Source: UBA4781 sp963556045 (GTDB taxonomy: Bacteria; Chloroflexota; Anaerolineae; Anaerolineales; Anaerolineaceae). From it: 64,000 nucleotides of DNA. Made by a program: the position numbers and the translations under genes. How positions within the stretch are numbered: position 1 is the first letter of the stretch; each line of letters opens with the position of its first letter. Below the pieces are notes generated by a model, which did not search any database, was not told the DNA's origin, and saw nothing but the letters and a program-made list of their open reading frames with translations. Location of the stretch: contig CAUVYA020000002.1 of NCBI GenBank assembly GCA_963556045.3, positions 2,046,001 through 2,110,000 on the forward strand. The letters run 5' to 3'. Shown in pieces: positions 1 to 7,957 of the stretch.

Positions 1-63
1 GCCATCCTCCTGTTTTTTACTCCCAAATCATTCGATGTTATAATTTTGGCGCTGTCTGATGCC

Positions 64-135
64 GGGCCCGTAGCTCAGCGGCAGAGCGCGCGGCTCATAA
101 CCGCTTGGTCGTAGGTTCGAATCCTACCGGGCCCA
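64..135 (+). tRNA. tRNA-Met (anticodon CAT)
   Basis: A full cloverleaf can be drawn: 7-bp acceptor GGGCCCG/CGGGCCC, D arm GCTC/GAGC, anticodon loop CTCATAA giving CAT, T arm GTAGG/CCTAC with loop TTCGAAT, discriminator A and no encoded CCA. The anticodon stem lacks the three consecutive G-C pairs of initiator tRNAs, so elongator Met is likelier. A CAT tRNA-Ile2 is not excluded. Its 3' half is the target of the adjoining island. Confidence 0.95.
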
Positions 136-140
136 TTGAT

Positions 141-174
141 ATCCTGAGGTCACTTCACAACTCAGGATTTTTTT
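141..174 (+). terminator. Rho-independent terminator after the tRNA
   Basis: The inverted repeat ATCCTGAG/CTCAGGAT with a 12-nt loop is followed by seven T. It lies 5 nt past the tRNA. Because the island starts at the tRNA, this terminator may have been brought in by the element. A second hairpin at 4447-4472 behind the displaced tRNA fragment may be the original one. Confidence 0.8.
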
Positions 175-487
175 ACCTTACAACATACTTCAAGCTAAAG
201 TCTGATAATGACCCAAATGTTAATTTATTTTTATTTTTTAATTTATCACCAAACACATTCCTAAAATAATATTATGCAGGCAGTACACCGTAAGCCTACA
301 CCGATCACACTCAGGTTCAAGGGTTCCTGGCTTACGCCGCTTCGTTCAGCGACCTTGACAATGAAGCTCGTTCGCGTGGTAAAAGACGGCTGCGGCCGGA
401 CGGCGTAACTATACCTTACTGCGTAACTAACTTGTTTTTTTTATCCATCGCCTGTATTATTAATCAAAATAAATAAATACCAAAAGT
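175..487. other. Non-coding left part of the island with nested inverted repeats
   Basis: No convincing ORF. A GC-rich patch (about 280-410) sits in very AT-rich flanks. It contains CGTAAGCC (289-296) opposite GGCTTACG (329-336), and TTACGCCG (332-339) opposite CGGCGTAA (401-408), so the middle arm can pair either upstream or downstream. It could be a structured RNA or a remnant of a larger element. Function unknown. Confidence 0.35.
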
Positions 488-553
488 ATGTTAAAGTATA
501 TATTATTATATGCATTAGCATACCTTTTGTCAAGTATTTATGGAGAGTATTTA

Positions 554-1048
554 ATGCCACGTTCTGAAACTGGAGATCTTCCAAACAGGCATACAATTGG
601 AATGGGGGAATTAATTCGTCAAGCCCGGGAAGAAGCTGGATTAACGCAAGAAGAATTAGCTAAAAAAACCTACCGGAAAAAGCTTGCGGTCCATCAAATG
701 GAAACTGGTAAAGTTGAAATCAATGCTTGGACTTTAATGTATTTATCAGGTGCTCTTAAGAAGCCGATATCTTATTTTTATCCAAAAGAGCATTTAGGTT
801 ATGATCCGAAAGAGAATGAGCTCTCAGATCTTGAAAAAGAATTAATAATCAATTTTCGATATTTCGAATCAGATGGGATGAGAAAATTTTTTATCAAACT
901 TGCCAAGCTATTTAGTAAATTTATTCCTGGTCTTGATATTGCTGATATGCTTTATGAAAAAGCTGGTGAAGACCTCAATTATGCAGCTGCTTTATTTATT
1001 GAAAGTTACTACAAAATAATGGTAGAAAATAAATCGGAAGAAAATTAG
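554..1048 (+). CDS. XRE-family helix-turn-helix regulator
   Basis: A 164-residue DNA-binding protein with an N-terminal Cro/C1-type HTH (about residues 17-75): 'GELIRQAREEAGLTQEELAK' followed by a recognition-helix region and 'INAWTLMYLSGALKKPISYF'. The C-terminal half (about 90-164) is an unrecognised helical segment. An upstream ATG at 488 would add 22 hydrophobic residues, but the GGAGAG at 542-547 sits correctly for the ATG at 554, so the shorter form is chosen. It lies 38 nt before the restriction-modification gene in the same direction, which fits a controller role like restriction-modification C proteins, though it is longer than classical C proteins. AT-rich like the rest of the island. 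Confidence 0.8.
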   Translation: MPRSETGDLPNRHTIGMGELIRQAREEAGLTQEELAKKTYRKKLAVHQMETGKVEINAWTLMYLSGALKKPISYFYPKEHLGYDPKENELSDLEKELIINFRYFESDGMRKFFIKLAKLFSKFIPGLDIADMLYEKAGEDLNYAAALFIESYYKIMVENKSEEN

Positions 1049-1086
1049 AAAAGTTATTAAAAAATTCTTAAATAGGGTAGGAAAAA

Positions 1087-4000
1087 TTGAAGAATAACAA
1101 CTCAACAAAAAACATTGAATCTATACTCAATAGTGGTGAATATCACTGTAACTTATCTGAAGCATTATCCTCTATATTGAGTAAAGTAAAAGACGCAAGT
1201 TCTGAAGCAACAGTTGCTTCAATATTTGAAAATGAACTTTATTTTTTTATTAAGACATATTTTAAGAAAGATATTGTTTTTCAAAAGGAAATTGGAGAAA
1301 CATATTTACGGCATAAGTTTGATGGGAGAATTGATGCAGTCTCTTTTAATCTTGTCATTGAATATAAGGCTGTAGATAAATTAGATTCTGAAAGAGATAG
1401 ACAAGATGCAACTTCTCAAGTTGAAGATTACCTAACTCAATTGGCTGAAGAATCCAATATAGATTATTCTGCTATTTTACTGAATGGATTAAAAATAAAA
1501 TATTTCAATTTTCAAAATGGTGAGATCTATGGCACACCTTTTAGAAATCTGGAAATTGATGATCTAGATAGGCTTGTTAGAACACTAGTTAGTATAGGGA
1601 AAAAAGAGTTTGTTCCTCAAAATGTGGTCAAGGATTTTAGATTAAATTCTTCAAATGAAATTACTCAAAATCTAGCAAAAACCTTATTGAAAAAGATTCA
1701 AACAAATGTTTCTGAAAAAACATCAATGCTTTTTCAAGAGTGGCAAGTTCTTTTCCGACTATCAGAAAATGACAGAGGACAAAATCAAGATATCGTAAAG
1801 AGAAGAGAAGTATTGAGTGAAATTTTTGACTCAAACATTACAAGAAATGAAACAGATTATCAAGCGCTTTTTGTTTTACAAACAACCTACGCAATTATCG
1901 TCAAGTTAATAGCATGTAAAGTAATTTCCAAATTGGCTTACAACGACGATATTATGTATTTTTCCGATTTGAGCGAAATCACGTCAAATGATCTTCAAAG
2001 GTTTATTGAGAAACTCGAAGATGGATATGTTTTTTCAGCTGGTGGCATAAGAAACCTTCTTGAAGGTGATTTCTTTTCATGGTATTCAGATATTCACCAA
2101 TGGGATGATGATATATCCCAATATATAAAATCTTTAATCACTGTTTTAGAAGACTATGCAAGTTCAGCTCTTGTTTATGAGTACAAAACAATAGATATTT
2201 TTAAAGATTTGTATATGGAAATAATGCCGAATGAGGTTCGTCATAGTTTAGGAGAATACTTTACGCCATTGTGGTTAGCAGATCAAATTGTCGACGAATC
2301 TATAAAAATGGTATCAACGCCACAATGGAATGCAATCGATCCTTGTTGTGGTAGTGGAATATTTGTTATTTCATTGATCAAGAAAATCTTAGAGGGTATT
2401 GATATATACAGTTTAAGTGATAACGAGCGTTCTAAATTATTGTTCGATATCTTAAACCGTGTAAAAGGAATTGATATCAATCCACTATCAGTTCTAACTG
2501 CGAGAGTAAGTTATCTTCTTTCAATACTCCCATTAATATCAAACCAAAAAATTGAAATTTCCATTTACCTAGGTGATTCCGCTGATATTCCAAAAGAGTG
2601 TGATTTTGATGGAGTGATTTGCTATAGATATATTGTGAAAACAAAACAAGAAAATATTGATGTTACGTTGCCAAAAAGCTTTGTAGAAAGTCCAGATTTT
2701 TTTGAGAATATGAGTCTATTGCAATCAACAATTAAAGCTGATGATGAATCATTAGTTTATTCAAAATTTACTGATTATATTGATGAAGATGATCTAAATG
2801 AATTAGTTTGCCAAAAATTAAAAGAACTGTCTCAGTCTTTAGTGATGCTACATAAAAATAATTGGGACGGAATTTGGATCAGGATAGTAAGCAATTTTAT
2901 GCTTATTGCTAGAGTTGAAAAACAAGATATCATCATAGGTAATCCCCCCTGGGTAAAATGGGAATATCTCCCACAAAATTATGCAGAGAATATTAAAAAG
3001 ATGTGTTTGGAACGTCATTTATTCTCTGGTCAAACATACATGGGGGCAATAAGCCTTAACCTTTGTGCTTTAATTGCTAACGTTACTGCTTCTTCTTGGC
3101 TCAATGATGATGGTGTTCTTGCTTTTATCATGCCTAAAACATTGATGACACAAGATTCGTATGCTGGATTTAGAGATTTTTATATTGATTACGATTCTGG
3201 TTCTAGATTGTTTCTGCAAAAAGTTGATGATTGGAGTAAAAGCGGGAATCCGTTTATTGTAACTACAGAGAAATTTCTTTCCTATTATTACAAGAAGAAT
3301 TTTGTAGATTATGGTCGTGGAATTCCAATGAGGTATTTTATTAAGAAGCGTGGAACATCTGTTAAAGAAATTAACTATAAGGAAAAATTCTCAGAAGTTC
3401 AACAATTTTTTACTGCTAGTGAAGGGATAGCTTTTCAATTTGATAATGACCGGACAGGCTTTACTTTAGTGCCCGAAAGAAATTATGAGCGAATACCTCA
3501 ACTACAATTAATAATTGGCGAAAGTGAATATAAAGCAAGAAGCGGAGTTGAATTCACGCCTGCAGAAGTTTACTTTATTGAACCCTTCGAATCTGTTGAT
3601 AATAGTGAAAACTCTTATTTTTTTAAGAATTCAAGTTTTAACAATTCTGTTCATAAGGTTGAATTTAGACGTAGATTTGAGCTCGAAACAACCTTTATTC
3701 GACCAGTTGTAAAAAGCCCTTGTGTAAAGGAATTCTATATTGAGGATTCAAACAATTATTGTATATTTCCTTATCGTTTTGGAAATAAATACTCAATTCC
3801 TTTAGATGAATTACTTTCAGAATCTCAAATGCTAGCAAACTATTTGATTGATAATAAAGAATTGATTGGTAAGCAATCAAGTCGTAGTCTGATGATATCA
3901 ATGGGTGATGACTTTTATTCACTATCGAAAGTTGGTGATTACACATTTGGTCGTTATTCTGTGACTTTCCGAGATAATACTGTGCTAGATGCTTCAGTAG

Positions 4001-4359
4001 TTGAACCAGTAAAAACTCCATGGGGAACAGAAATTATGCCAATTTGCGCCAAACATTGTCCTTATATTTCTATGGATATAAATGATCGGTATATAGGAGA
4101 GGAAGAAGCTTATTACATTTGCGGTATTCTGAATTCAAATATCGTGAAAGAATATTTCAAATATACCTACAGTGGAAGGTCATATAGCATAAATTTCAAT
4201 ATAAAACTACCTTTGTACGATAGCACAAATTTTTTCCATCGAACAATTTCTGAATTATCAATAAAAGCTTCGAAAAATCCTCATGATAATTTAATCGTCA
4301 ATAATTGTAAGGAAGAAATTGAATCAGCTTATCTAGAGATTTGTAAAACCTTAGCATAA
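1087..4359 (+). CDS. Single-polypeptide restriction-modification enzyme (type IIG-like, N6-adenine methylase with N-terminal nuclease motif)
   Basis: 1090 residues from a TTG start. The N-terminal region has a PD-(D/E)XK-like arrangement, 'FDGRIDAV' (D near residue 82) followed by 'LVIEYKA' (E92, K94), expected to cut DNA. A long helical linker follows. The methylase core shows motif I 'DPCCGSGIF' (from residue 418, binds S-adenosylmethionine), 'GIDINPLSVLTARVSYL' and motif IV 'NPPW' (residue 619) of gamma-class N6-adenine methylases. The remaining C-terminal part would be target recognition. One gene therefore supplies both activities, as in Eco57I-type enzymes. No separate methylase or endonuclease is nearby. 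Low GC and location between the tRNA repeats indicate recent transfer. A BREX PglX-like role is possible but no other brx/pgl gene is present. Confidence 0.85.
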   Translation: MKNNNSTKNIESILNSGEYHCNLSEALSSILSKVKDASSEATVASIFENELYFFIKTYFKKDIVFQKEIGETYLRHKFDGRIDAVSFNLVIEYKAVDKLDSERDRQDATSQVEDYLTQLAEESNIDYSAILLNGLKIKYFNFQNGEIYGTPFRNLEIDDLDRLVRTLVSIGKKEFVPQNVVKDFRLNSSNEITQNLAKTLLKKIQTNVSEKTSMLFQEWQVLFRLSENDRGQNQDIVKRREVLSEIFDSNITRNETDYQALFVLQTTYAIIVKLIACKVISKLAYNDDIMYFSDLSEITSNDLQRFIEKLEDGYVFSAGGIRNLLEGDFFSWYSDIHQWDDDISQYIKSLITVLEDYASSALVYEYKTIDIFKDLYMEIMPNEVRHSLGEYFTPLWLADQIVDESIKMVSTPQWNAIDPCCGSGIFVISLIKKILEGIDIYSLSDNERSKLLFDILNRVKGIDINPLSVLTARVSYLLSILPLISNQKIEISIYLGDSADIPKECDFDGVICYRYIVKTKQENIDVTLPKSFVESPDFFENMSLLQSTIKADDESLVYSKFTDYIDEDDLNELVCQKLKELSQSLVMLHKNNWDGIWIRIVSNFMLIARVEKQDIIIGNPPWVKWEYLPQNYAENIKKMCLERHLFSGQTYMGAISLNLCALIANVTASSWLNDDGVLAFIMPKTLMTQDSYAGFRDFYIDYDSGSRLFLQKVDDWSKSGNPFIVTTEKFLSYYYKKNFVDYGRGIPMRYFIKKRGTSVKEINYKEKFSEVQQFFTASEGIAFQFDNDRTGFTLVPERNYERIPQLQLIIGESEYKARSGVEFTPAEVYFIEPFESVDNSENSYFFKNSSFNNSVHKVEFRRRFELETTFIRPVVKSPCVKEFYIEDSNNYCIFPYRFGNKYSIPLDELLSESQMLANYLIDNKELIGKQSSRSLMISMGDDFYSLSKVGDYTFGRYSVTFRDNTVLDASVVEPVKTPWGTEIMPICAKHCPYISMDINDRYIGEEEAYYICGILNSNIVKEYFKYTYSGRSYSINFNIKLPLYDSTNFFHRTISELSIKASKNPHDNLIVNNCKEEIESAYLEICKTLA

Positions 4360-4401
4360 TCAGTAGATAATTAATATAACCCTACTGGAATGATTCATTT
4401 T

Positions 4402-4436
4402 CCGCTTGGTCGTAGGTTGGCATCATACCGGACCTA
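4402..4436 (+). repeat. Displaced tRNA-Met 3'-end fragment (attR-like)
   Basis: Matches tRNA positions 101-135 at 30 of 35 bases. The first 17 are identical (CCGCTTGGTCGTAGGTT). The T arm and acceptor copy carry substitutions that break pairing, so it cannot be a working tRNA end. It marks the right border of the island. The short ORF reading through it is not a gene. Confidence 0.8.
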
Positions 4437-4446
4437 TAATAAGAAT

Positions 4447-4472
4447 CGCGATCCTGACAAGATCGCGTTTTT
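4447..4472 (+). terminator. Terminator hairpin behind the tRNA fragment
   Basis: CGCGATC/GATCGCG with a 7-nt loop and five T. It sits 11 nt after the tRNA remnant, where a tRNA terminator would be expected, and may be the ancestral terminator of the tRNA gene before insertion. Confidence 0.7.
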
Positions 4473-4547
4473 CATTGGTGTATTAACGATACTTCAGCAA
4501 TCTGTCTCGGCTTTCTGTGAGCGATTTTTCATAGTATCATCACATAC

Positions 4548-5638
4548 ATGTTCGCACGCAATGACAGCAGAAAAACAGGCTTTCTGTCCCGAAAGTCGTG
4601 TTTTCTGATCTTCTTTATACTATTATTAGCTTCTGCCTGCAGCGCCGGAGGGCGGGAACAGCTGCCTACCCCACAGGTGCAGCGCATCATCCCCACCGCC
4701 ACGCTCATCCCCACCTTCACCCCCACCATCACACCCACCCGCGCTTCACCACCACACCCCTGCCTACCATCACGCCCACCCCCAATCCCTTTGCGGAGTA
4801 CAGTCTGGATGCGCTCAGCGCGCGCAGTTTTGGCGGGGGCGTCATCCAGATCGAGGGCACCCTTGCCAACAGCAGCGCTTTCTCGCGCTACATCTTCAAA
4901 TACCGCAGCGAGGGGCTGGATCTGTACGGTTTCATGAACGTTCCTGCCGGCGATGGTCCTTTCCCGGTGGTGGTTGTACTGCACGGCTATGTGGACCCCG
5001 CCGAATACAGCACCCTGGCGTATTCCACGCGCTACGCGGATGCGCTGGCGGAAGCTGGCTACATCGTGCTGCATCCCAACCTGCGCGGTTACGGCGCATC
5101 GCAGAACGCCTACAATCCGGTCGGCATGGGCGACACCATTGACACCCTCAACCTGCTGGCGCTGGTGCGCTCGCAGGCGGGCGTGAGCGGTCCGCTGGAG
5201 AAGGCGGATGGGGCGCATATCGGCATCTGGGGGCACAGCATGGGCGGCGGCATTGTGCTGAAGGTGATCGAGATTGACCACAACATTGACGCGGCGCTGC
5301 TGTATGCCTCCATCAACGCCGATGAGAAGATCAACCTGGCTTTCTTTGAGTTCGATGGGCGCGGCAATTTCAAGCTGCAGACCACCGATGAAGTGCTGCG
5401 CTCGCTTTCCGCCAGCACTTATCTGGACCGCATTAACGCCGTGTTGAGCATCCATCACGGCACTGCCGATACGGTCGTTCCTGAAGAATGGTCGCACTCG
5501 CTCTGCTCTGACCTGGGCACACTGCAAAAAGAGGTGTTCTGCTATTTCTATGATGACCAGCCGCACACCTTACAGAACAGCGGCGATACTCTCTTCATCC
5601 GGCGCATGATCGAATTCTTCGACTCCTATTTGCGATAA
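4548..5638 (+). CDS. Secreted alpha/beta-hydrolase lipoprotein, interrupted by a frameshift in its Pro/Thr linker
   Basis: The frame opened at 4548 encodes a lipoprotein signal ('FLIFFILLLASAC', lipidated Cys) and a Pro/Thr-rich spacer ('PTATLIPTFTPTITPT') and then runs out. The adjacent frame (open from 4598) continues the same spacer ('TTTPLPTITPTPNPFAEY') and encodes a complete hydrolase: oxyanion region 'HGYVDP', nucleophile elbow 'GHSMGG', acid 'GTADTVVP' and histidine 'QPHTL'. One intact protein needs a shift from frame 0 to frame 2 near 4740-4760. The catalytic part resembles dienelactone-hydrolase/prolyl-oligopeptidase-type esterases that act outside the membrane. The break may be a sequencing error in repetitive C-rich DNA, a true mutation, or slippage. 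GC-rich compared with the island on its left. Confidence 0.7.
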
Positions 5639-5730
5639 TAAAAGATCCAGGGGGCTTGTATTGCGCAACCGAAGTCCCTTTAATCCGTATTAAAGAATGT
5701 AAGAGAAACGCACTTATATGGAGGAAAAAC

Positions 5731-6204
5731 ATGTCTGATAAAGAGATCAACGAAAAAGAAGAAAAAATGGTTGATGAAAAAGATGAAAAGGAAATGGAAA
5801 AACACGAAGAAAAGACCGAAGAGCGCGATATGCTCAGCACCATATCCTGGGCTGCCGTTCTGATCTGGGCAGGGCTGGTGTTTCTGGGCTCCAACCTGGG
5901 CTGGTGGCAGAGTTTGGGGATGAATATTCGGGGGTCTCTGAGCTTCCATCAGCCGTTAATGTGGCTGGTGTTCAATTCCTTTCATCTGATCGCACTGGGT
6001 GCCGGAGTTATCACCATCCTGGAAGTGATCGCGCGCCTGGTCCTGCCTGCTTTCAGCTCGCGCGTGGGCGGCAAGCTGGTGATGGCGGCATTCCTGATCG
6101 GCTGGGGCTTGTCTCCTTTCTTTAGCTGGTACATCATCTGGCCGATGATCCTGATCGCCCTGGGCGTCAGTGTGCTGCTGGGTGGTCTGCTTAAGAAGAA
6201 GTAA
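5731..6204 (+). CDS. Small membrane protein with a charged N-terminus
   Basis: 157 residues. Residues 1-35 are a highly charged Lys/Glu stretch (probable coiled coil). Four hydrophobic segments follow ('TISWAAVLIWAGLVFLGSN', 'FNSFHLIALGAGVITILEV', 'GGKLVMAAFLIGWGL', 'WPMILIALGVSVLLGG'). The layout recalls the N-terminal membrane part of LiaF/DUF5668-type proteins, without a specific match. The ATG at 5731 is preceded by GGAGG at 5720-5724. The longer ORF upstream has no ribosome-binding site. Function unknown. Confidence 0.75.
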   Translation: MSDKEINEKEEKMVDEKDEKEMEKHEEKTEERDMLSTISWAAVLIWAGLVFLGSNLGWWQSLGMNIRGSLSFHQPLMWLVFNSFHLIALGAGVITILEVIARLVLPAFSSRVGGKLVMAAFLIGWGLSPFFSWYIIWPMILIALGVSVLLGGLLKKK

Positions 6205-6220
6205 TACCAAAGGCTCTGGT

Positions 6221-6253
6221 AAAAGAGGCATGCAGTACGCATGCCTCTTTTTG
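6221..6253 (+). terminator. Rho-independent terminator
   Basis: AAAAGAGGCATGC/GCATGCCTCTTTTT hairpin with a 4-nt loop, 17 nt after the preceding stop codon. Confidence 0.85.
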
Positions 6254-6256
6254 TCA

Positions 6257-6271
6257 TATAATTGAACGCCA
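6257..6271 (+). promoter_or_regulatory. -10 element placed for a leaderless transcript
   Basis: A perfect TATAAT at 6257-6262 ends 8 nt before the ATG at 6271, so the expected transcription start coincides with the start codon. There is no Shine-Dalgarno sequence, and the preceding terminator leaves no room for another promoter. No good -35 box is seen. Confidence 0.45.
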
Positions 6272-6714
6272 TGGATGATCTGGGACTGCGCGATAGGGAT
6301 GAACTGCTTGCCAACGACCGTTTTGCTACAGCCGTTTGGGCTTTTATGCTGATGTGGGTGGGGGTATGTTTTCTGGCAGGATTTCAGCACTGGGCGGCTG
6401 ACCTGCCGCTTCCCGATCTGGTGTGGTTTCCTTTTCTGCGCGACTGGCTGCGGAATTATGATTTTGATTTCCGGGTCATCCCGGCGCTGTTCGCAGGGAA
6501 CGCTGTCATTCTGCTGCTTGAATTAGGCATTCGCCTGCTTTTCAAACGTCTGCGCCACAACCTGACTTCTCTGTTCCTGTATCTGTTTGCTTTTGCCGGT
6601 CTGGCTGCGGGCAGCTGCGGCATGTTTGAGGCGATCTATCTGCTGCCCGGATTCTTCCTGGCGCTCGGCGCGGCTATCCTTTTCAGCACCATTCTGCAGA
6701 AGTCCAATAATTGA
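6271..6714 (+). CDS. Small integral membrane protein, unknown function
   Basis: 147 residues with about four membrane spans ('FATAVWAFMLMWVGVCFLAG', 'VIPALFAGNAVILLLELGI', 'LTSLFLYLFAFAGLAAGS', 'LLPGFFLALGAAILFST'). It shares the general build of the membrane gene just upstream and may be a distant paralog. The ATG at 6271 is chosen over the TTG at 6262 because the first lies at the predicted transcript end. It is separated from the upstream gene by a terminator and is therefore probably transcribed alone. Confidence 0.65.
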   Translation: MDDLGLRDRDELLANDRFATAVWAFMLMWVGVCFLAGFQHWAADLPLPDLVWFPFLRDWLRNYDFDFRVIPALFAGNAVILLLELGIRLLFKRLRHNLTSLFLYLFAFAGLAAGSCGMFEAIYLLPGFFLALGAAILFSTILQKSNN

Positions 6715-6716
6715 TC

Positions 6717-7865
6717 TTATAACCTGCCCAGGTTCAGCGTGCTGAATTCGTTCCAGGCGTATTTCAGGGGGGTTGTCCACACATCCCTGCCGATGCAGCG
6801 GAAATAGGGTTGTTTCAACGCCAGAATGCGGTCTCCGATGCGATAGCGCGGCAATACAGGTGTTGAAACGATCAGACTGCCGCTCTCGCCATCTTTCATT
6901 TCATACAGCATCTTGATGCCCGTGCGCGTTTCCACTTCAAAGAAGAACAGGTCATAATTCGGCACCCAGGCGCGTTTCTCGTCCATCTGCTGACCGAACA
7001 TTCCTTCGGTGGCACCGTAGATCTCGCGGATGGCAGCCTGCTGCCCGTACAGGATGTGCAGATCATCCGCCAAACGTGTGTTGATGCCCGGCACGGAGCC
7101 AAGCGTCATGACGATCACCTGCCACACCTCTCGGGGGAGCTGTTTGTGTTTGCGGCGCATGTACTTGCCGAACTGCAGGGCTGTCGGTGCGACTCCCCCG
7201 ACCAGGGTCACGTTCTCGTGCAGACATTTCTGGTACGCCAGATCGAAACGCGCTTCCCAGTCACGCATAGTCTTGCCGCCTCCCAGCGCGTCAATTTCAT
7301 CCTGGCTGGGCGCTGAGCGCACCGGTGTGCTGGCGCTGACATGTTTGGTGTAGATGCCCGAGCTGTACCCGTATGCCAGCTGCCGGTCGCCAACCTGGAT
7401 GTGACCCACCAGGCTGGGAAAGTTGAGGTTCAAATTGACACCCTGGAAAATATCAAAGCGTTTGGATTGCAGGGCGTAATTGACTACCGCCCTGCCGGCA
7501 GAAACACGCATTTTCAAATCGGTTGGGGTCATGGGGATGAATTTATTTTCCCCTCTGGTGGTTCCGCGTGTGATCGCCCAGCCGATAGGTTCTTCATTGA
7601 GCAGAAGCTGTGTATCGCCAGCCATGACCTGCTGGATGAGCGGCTTGTAATCTTCATAATCACAGACCGGGAAAGCCTGTCGGTAGTCTTCAATGCTGTC
7701 GATCGCTGCTGCTGAATGCTGCCCGCCGTAGCTGGTTTGCGCGTATATGGCGAGGTTTCGCTGAAAAACCGCTTGTTGTGCAGTAATGGGATCCTGGACT
7801 GCTTGAAGCCAGGGTTCCACCATTCTCTGCATGATCTGCAGGGGATTTTCGGAAGGTGTACTCAT
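6717..7865 (-). CDS. GH3-family acyl-adenylating enzyme, short form
   Basis: 382 residues of the ANL superfamily, GH3 branch (ATP-dependent acyl-adenylate formation and acyl-acid-amide synthesis). Visible motifs: P-loop-like 'ITRGTTRGENKFIPMT' (residues about 99-114), 'EIYGATEGMFG' (Y-x-x-TEG) and the hinge region 'YRIGDRIL'. Typical GH3 proteins have about 550 residues. This one ends some 30 residues after the hinge, so most of the C-terminal cap domain is absent and the natural substrate is unclear. It is separated from the upstream peptide locus by a terminator (7903-7937) and has its own palindromic operator candidate at 7882-7895. AAGGAAATT precedes the ATG. Confidence 0.75.
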   Translation of the reverse strand: MSTPSENPLQIMQRMVEPWLQAVQDPITAQQAVFQRNLAIYAQTSYGGQHSAAAIDSIEDYRQAFPVCDYEDYKPLIQQVMAGDTQLLLNEEPIGWAITRGTTRGENKFIPMTPTDLKMRVSAGRAVVNYALQSKRFDIFQGVNLNLNFPSLVGHIQVGDRQLAYGYSSGIYTKHVSASTPVRSAPSQDEIDALGGGKTMRDWEARFDLAYQKCLHENVTLVGGVAPTALQFGKYMRRKHKQLPREVWQVIVMTLGSVPGINTRLADDLHILYGQQAAIREIYGATEGMFGQQMDEKRAWVPNYDLFFFEVETRTGIKMLYEMKDGESGSLIVSTPVLPRYRIGDRILALKQPYFRCIGRDVWTTPLKYAWNEFSTLNLGRL

Positions 7866-7881
7866 AGGATAATTTCCTTTT

Positions 7882-7895
7882 TCTACAATTGTAGA
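7882..7895. promoter_or_regulatory. 14-bp perfect palindrome, candidate operator
   Basis: TCTACAATTGTAGA, centred about 24 bp upstream of the GH3-type start codon. Its core TACA-N2-TGTA is the consensus recognised by BlaI/MecI/CopY winged-helix repressors. No such repressor is encoded in this window. Confidence 0.4.
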
Positions 7896-7902
7896 GCACT
7901 TT

Positions 7903-7937
7903 TAAACAAAAACTGCTTTTCCAGTGAAAAGCAGTTT
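7903..7937 (-). terminator. Terminator of the peptide/BY-kinase-like operon
   Basis: On the minus strand, AAACTGCTTTT/AAAAGCAGTTT (11 bp, 6-nt loop) is followed by TTTTTGTTT. It lies 20 nt after the stop of the BY-kinase-like gene and separates that operon from the GH3-type gene. Confidence 0.8.
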
Positions 7938-7957
7938 CAAGACGCAAAGGGTGGTTT

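Larger units (their letters stand above)
101..4436. mobile_element. Genomic island integrated into the tRNA-Met 3' end, carrying restriction-modification
   Basis: The 17 bp at 101-117 in the tRNA are repeated exactly at 4402-4418, and the following 18 bp are 13/18 identical, so the whole 35-bp tRNA 3' end is directly repeated (attL/attR-like). The enclosed 4.2 kb is clearly more AT-rich than the DNA to its right and holds only a regulator and a DNA methylase/nuclease gene. No integrase or transposase gene is visible, so the element is either a remnant or is mobilised in trans. The direct repeat and composition are seen in the sequence. tRNA 3'-end targeting is typical of tyrosine recombinases, and the island call is inferred. 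Confidence 0.75.

Noticed and set aside
4390..4608. 72-codon ORF at the right edge of the island
   Set aside because: It runs through the tRNA remnant and a terminator hairpin; no ribosome-binding site or coding signature.
4529..5566. 345-codon ORF on the minus strand opposite the hydrolase
   Set aside because: It is antisense to a hydrolase with an intact catalytic motif set, has a low-complexity composition and no recognisable domain. High GC explains the open frame.
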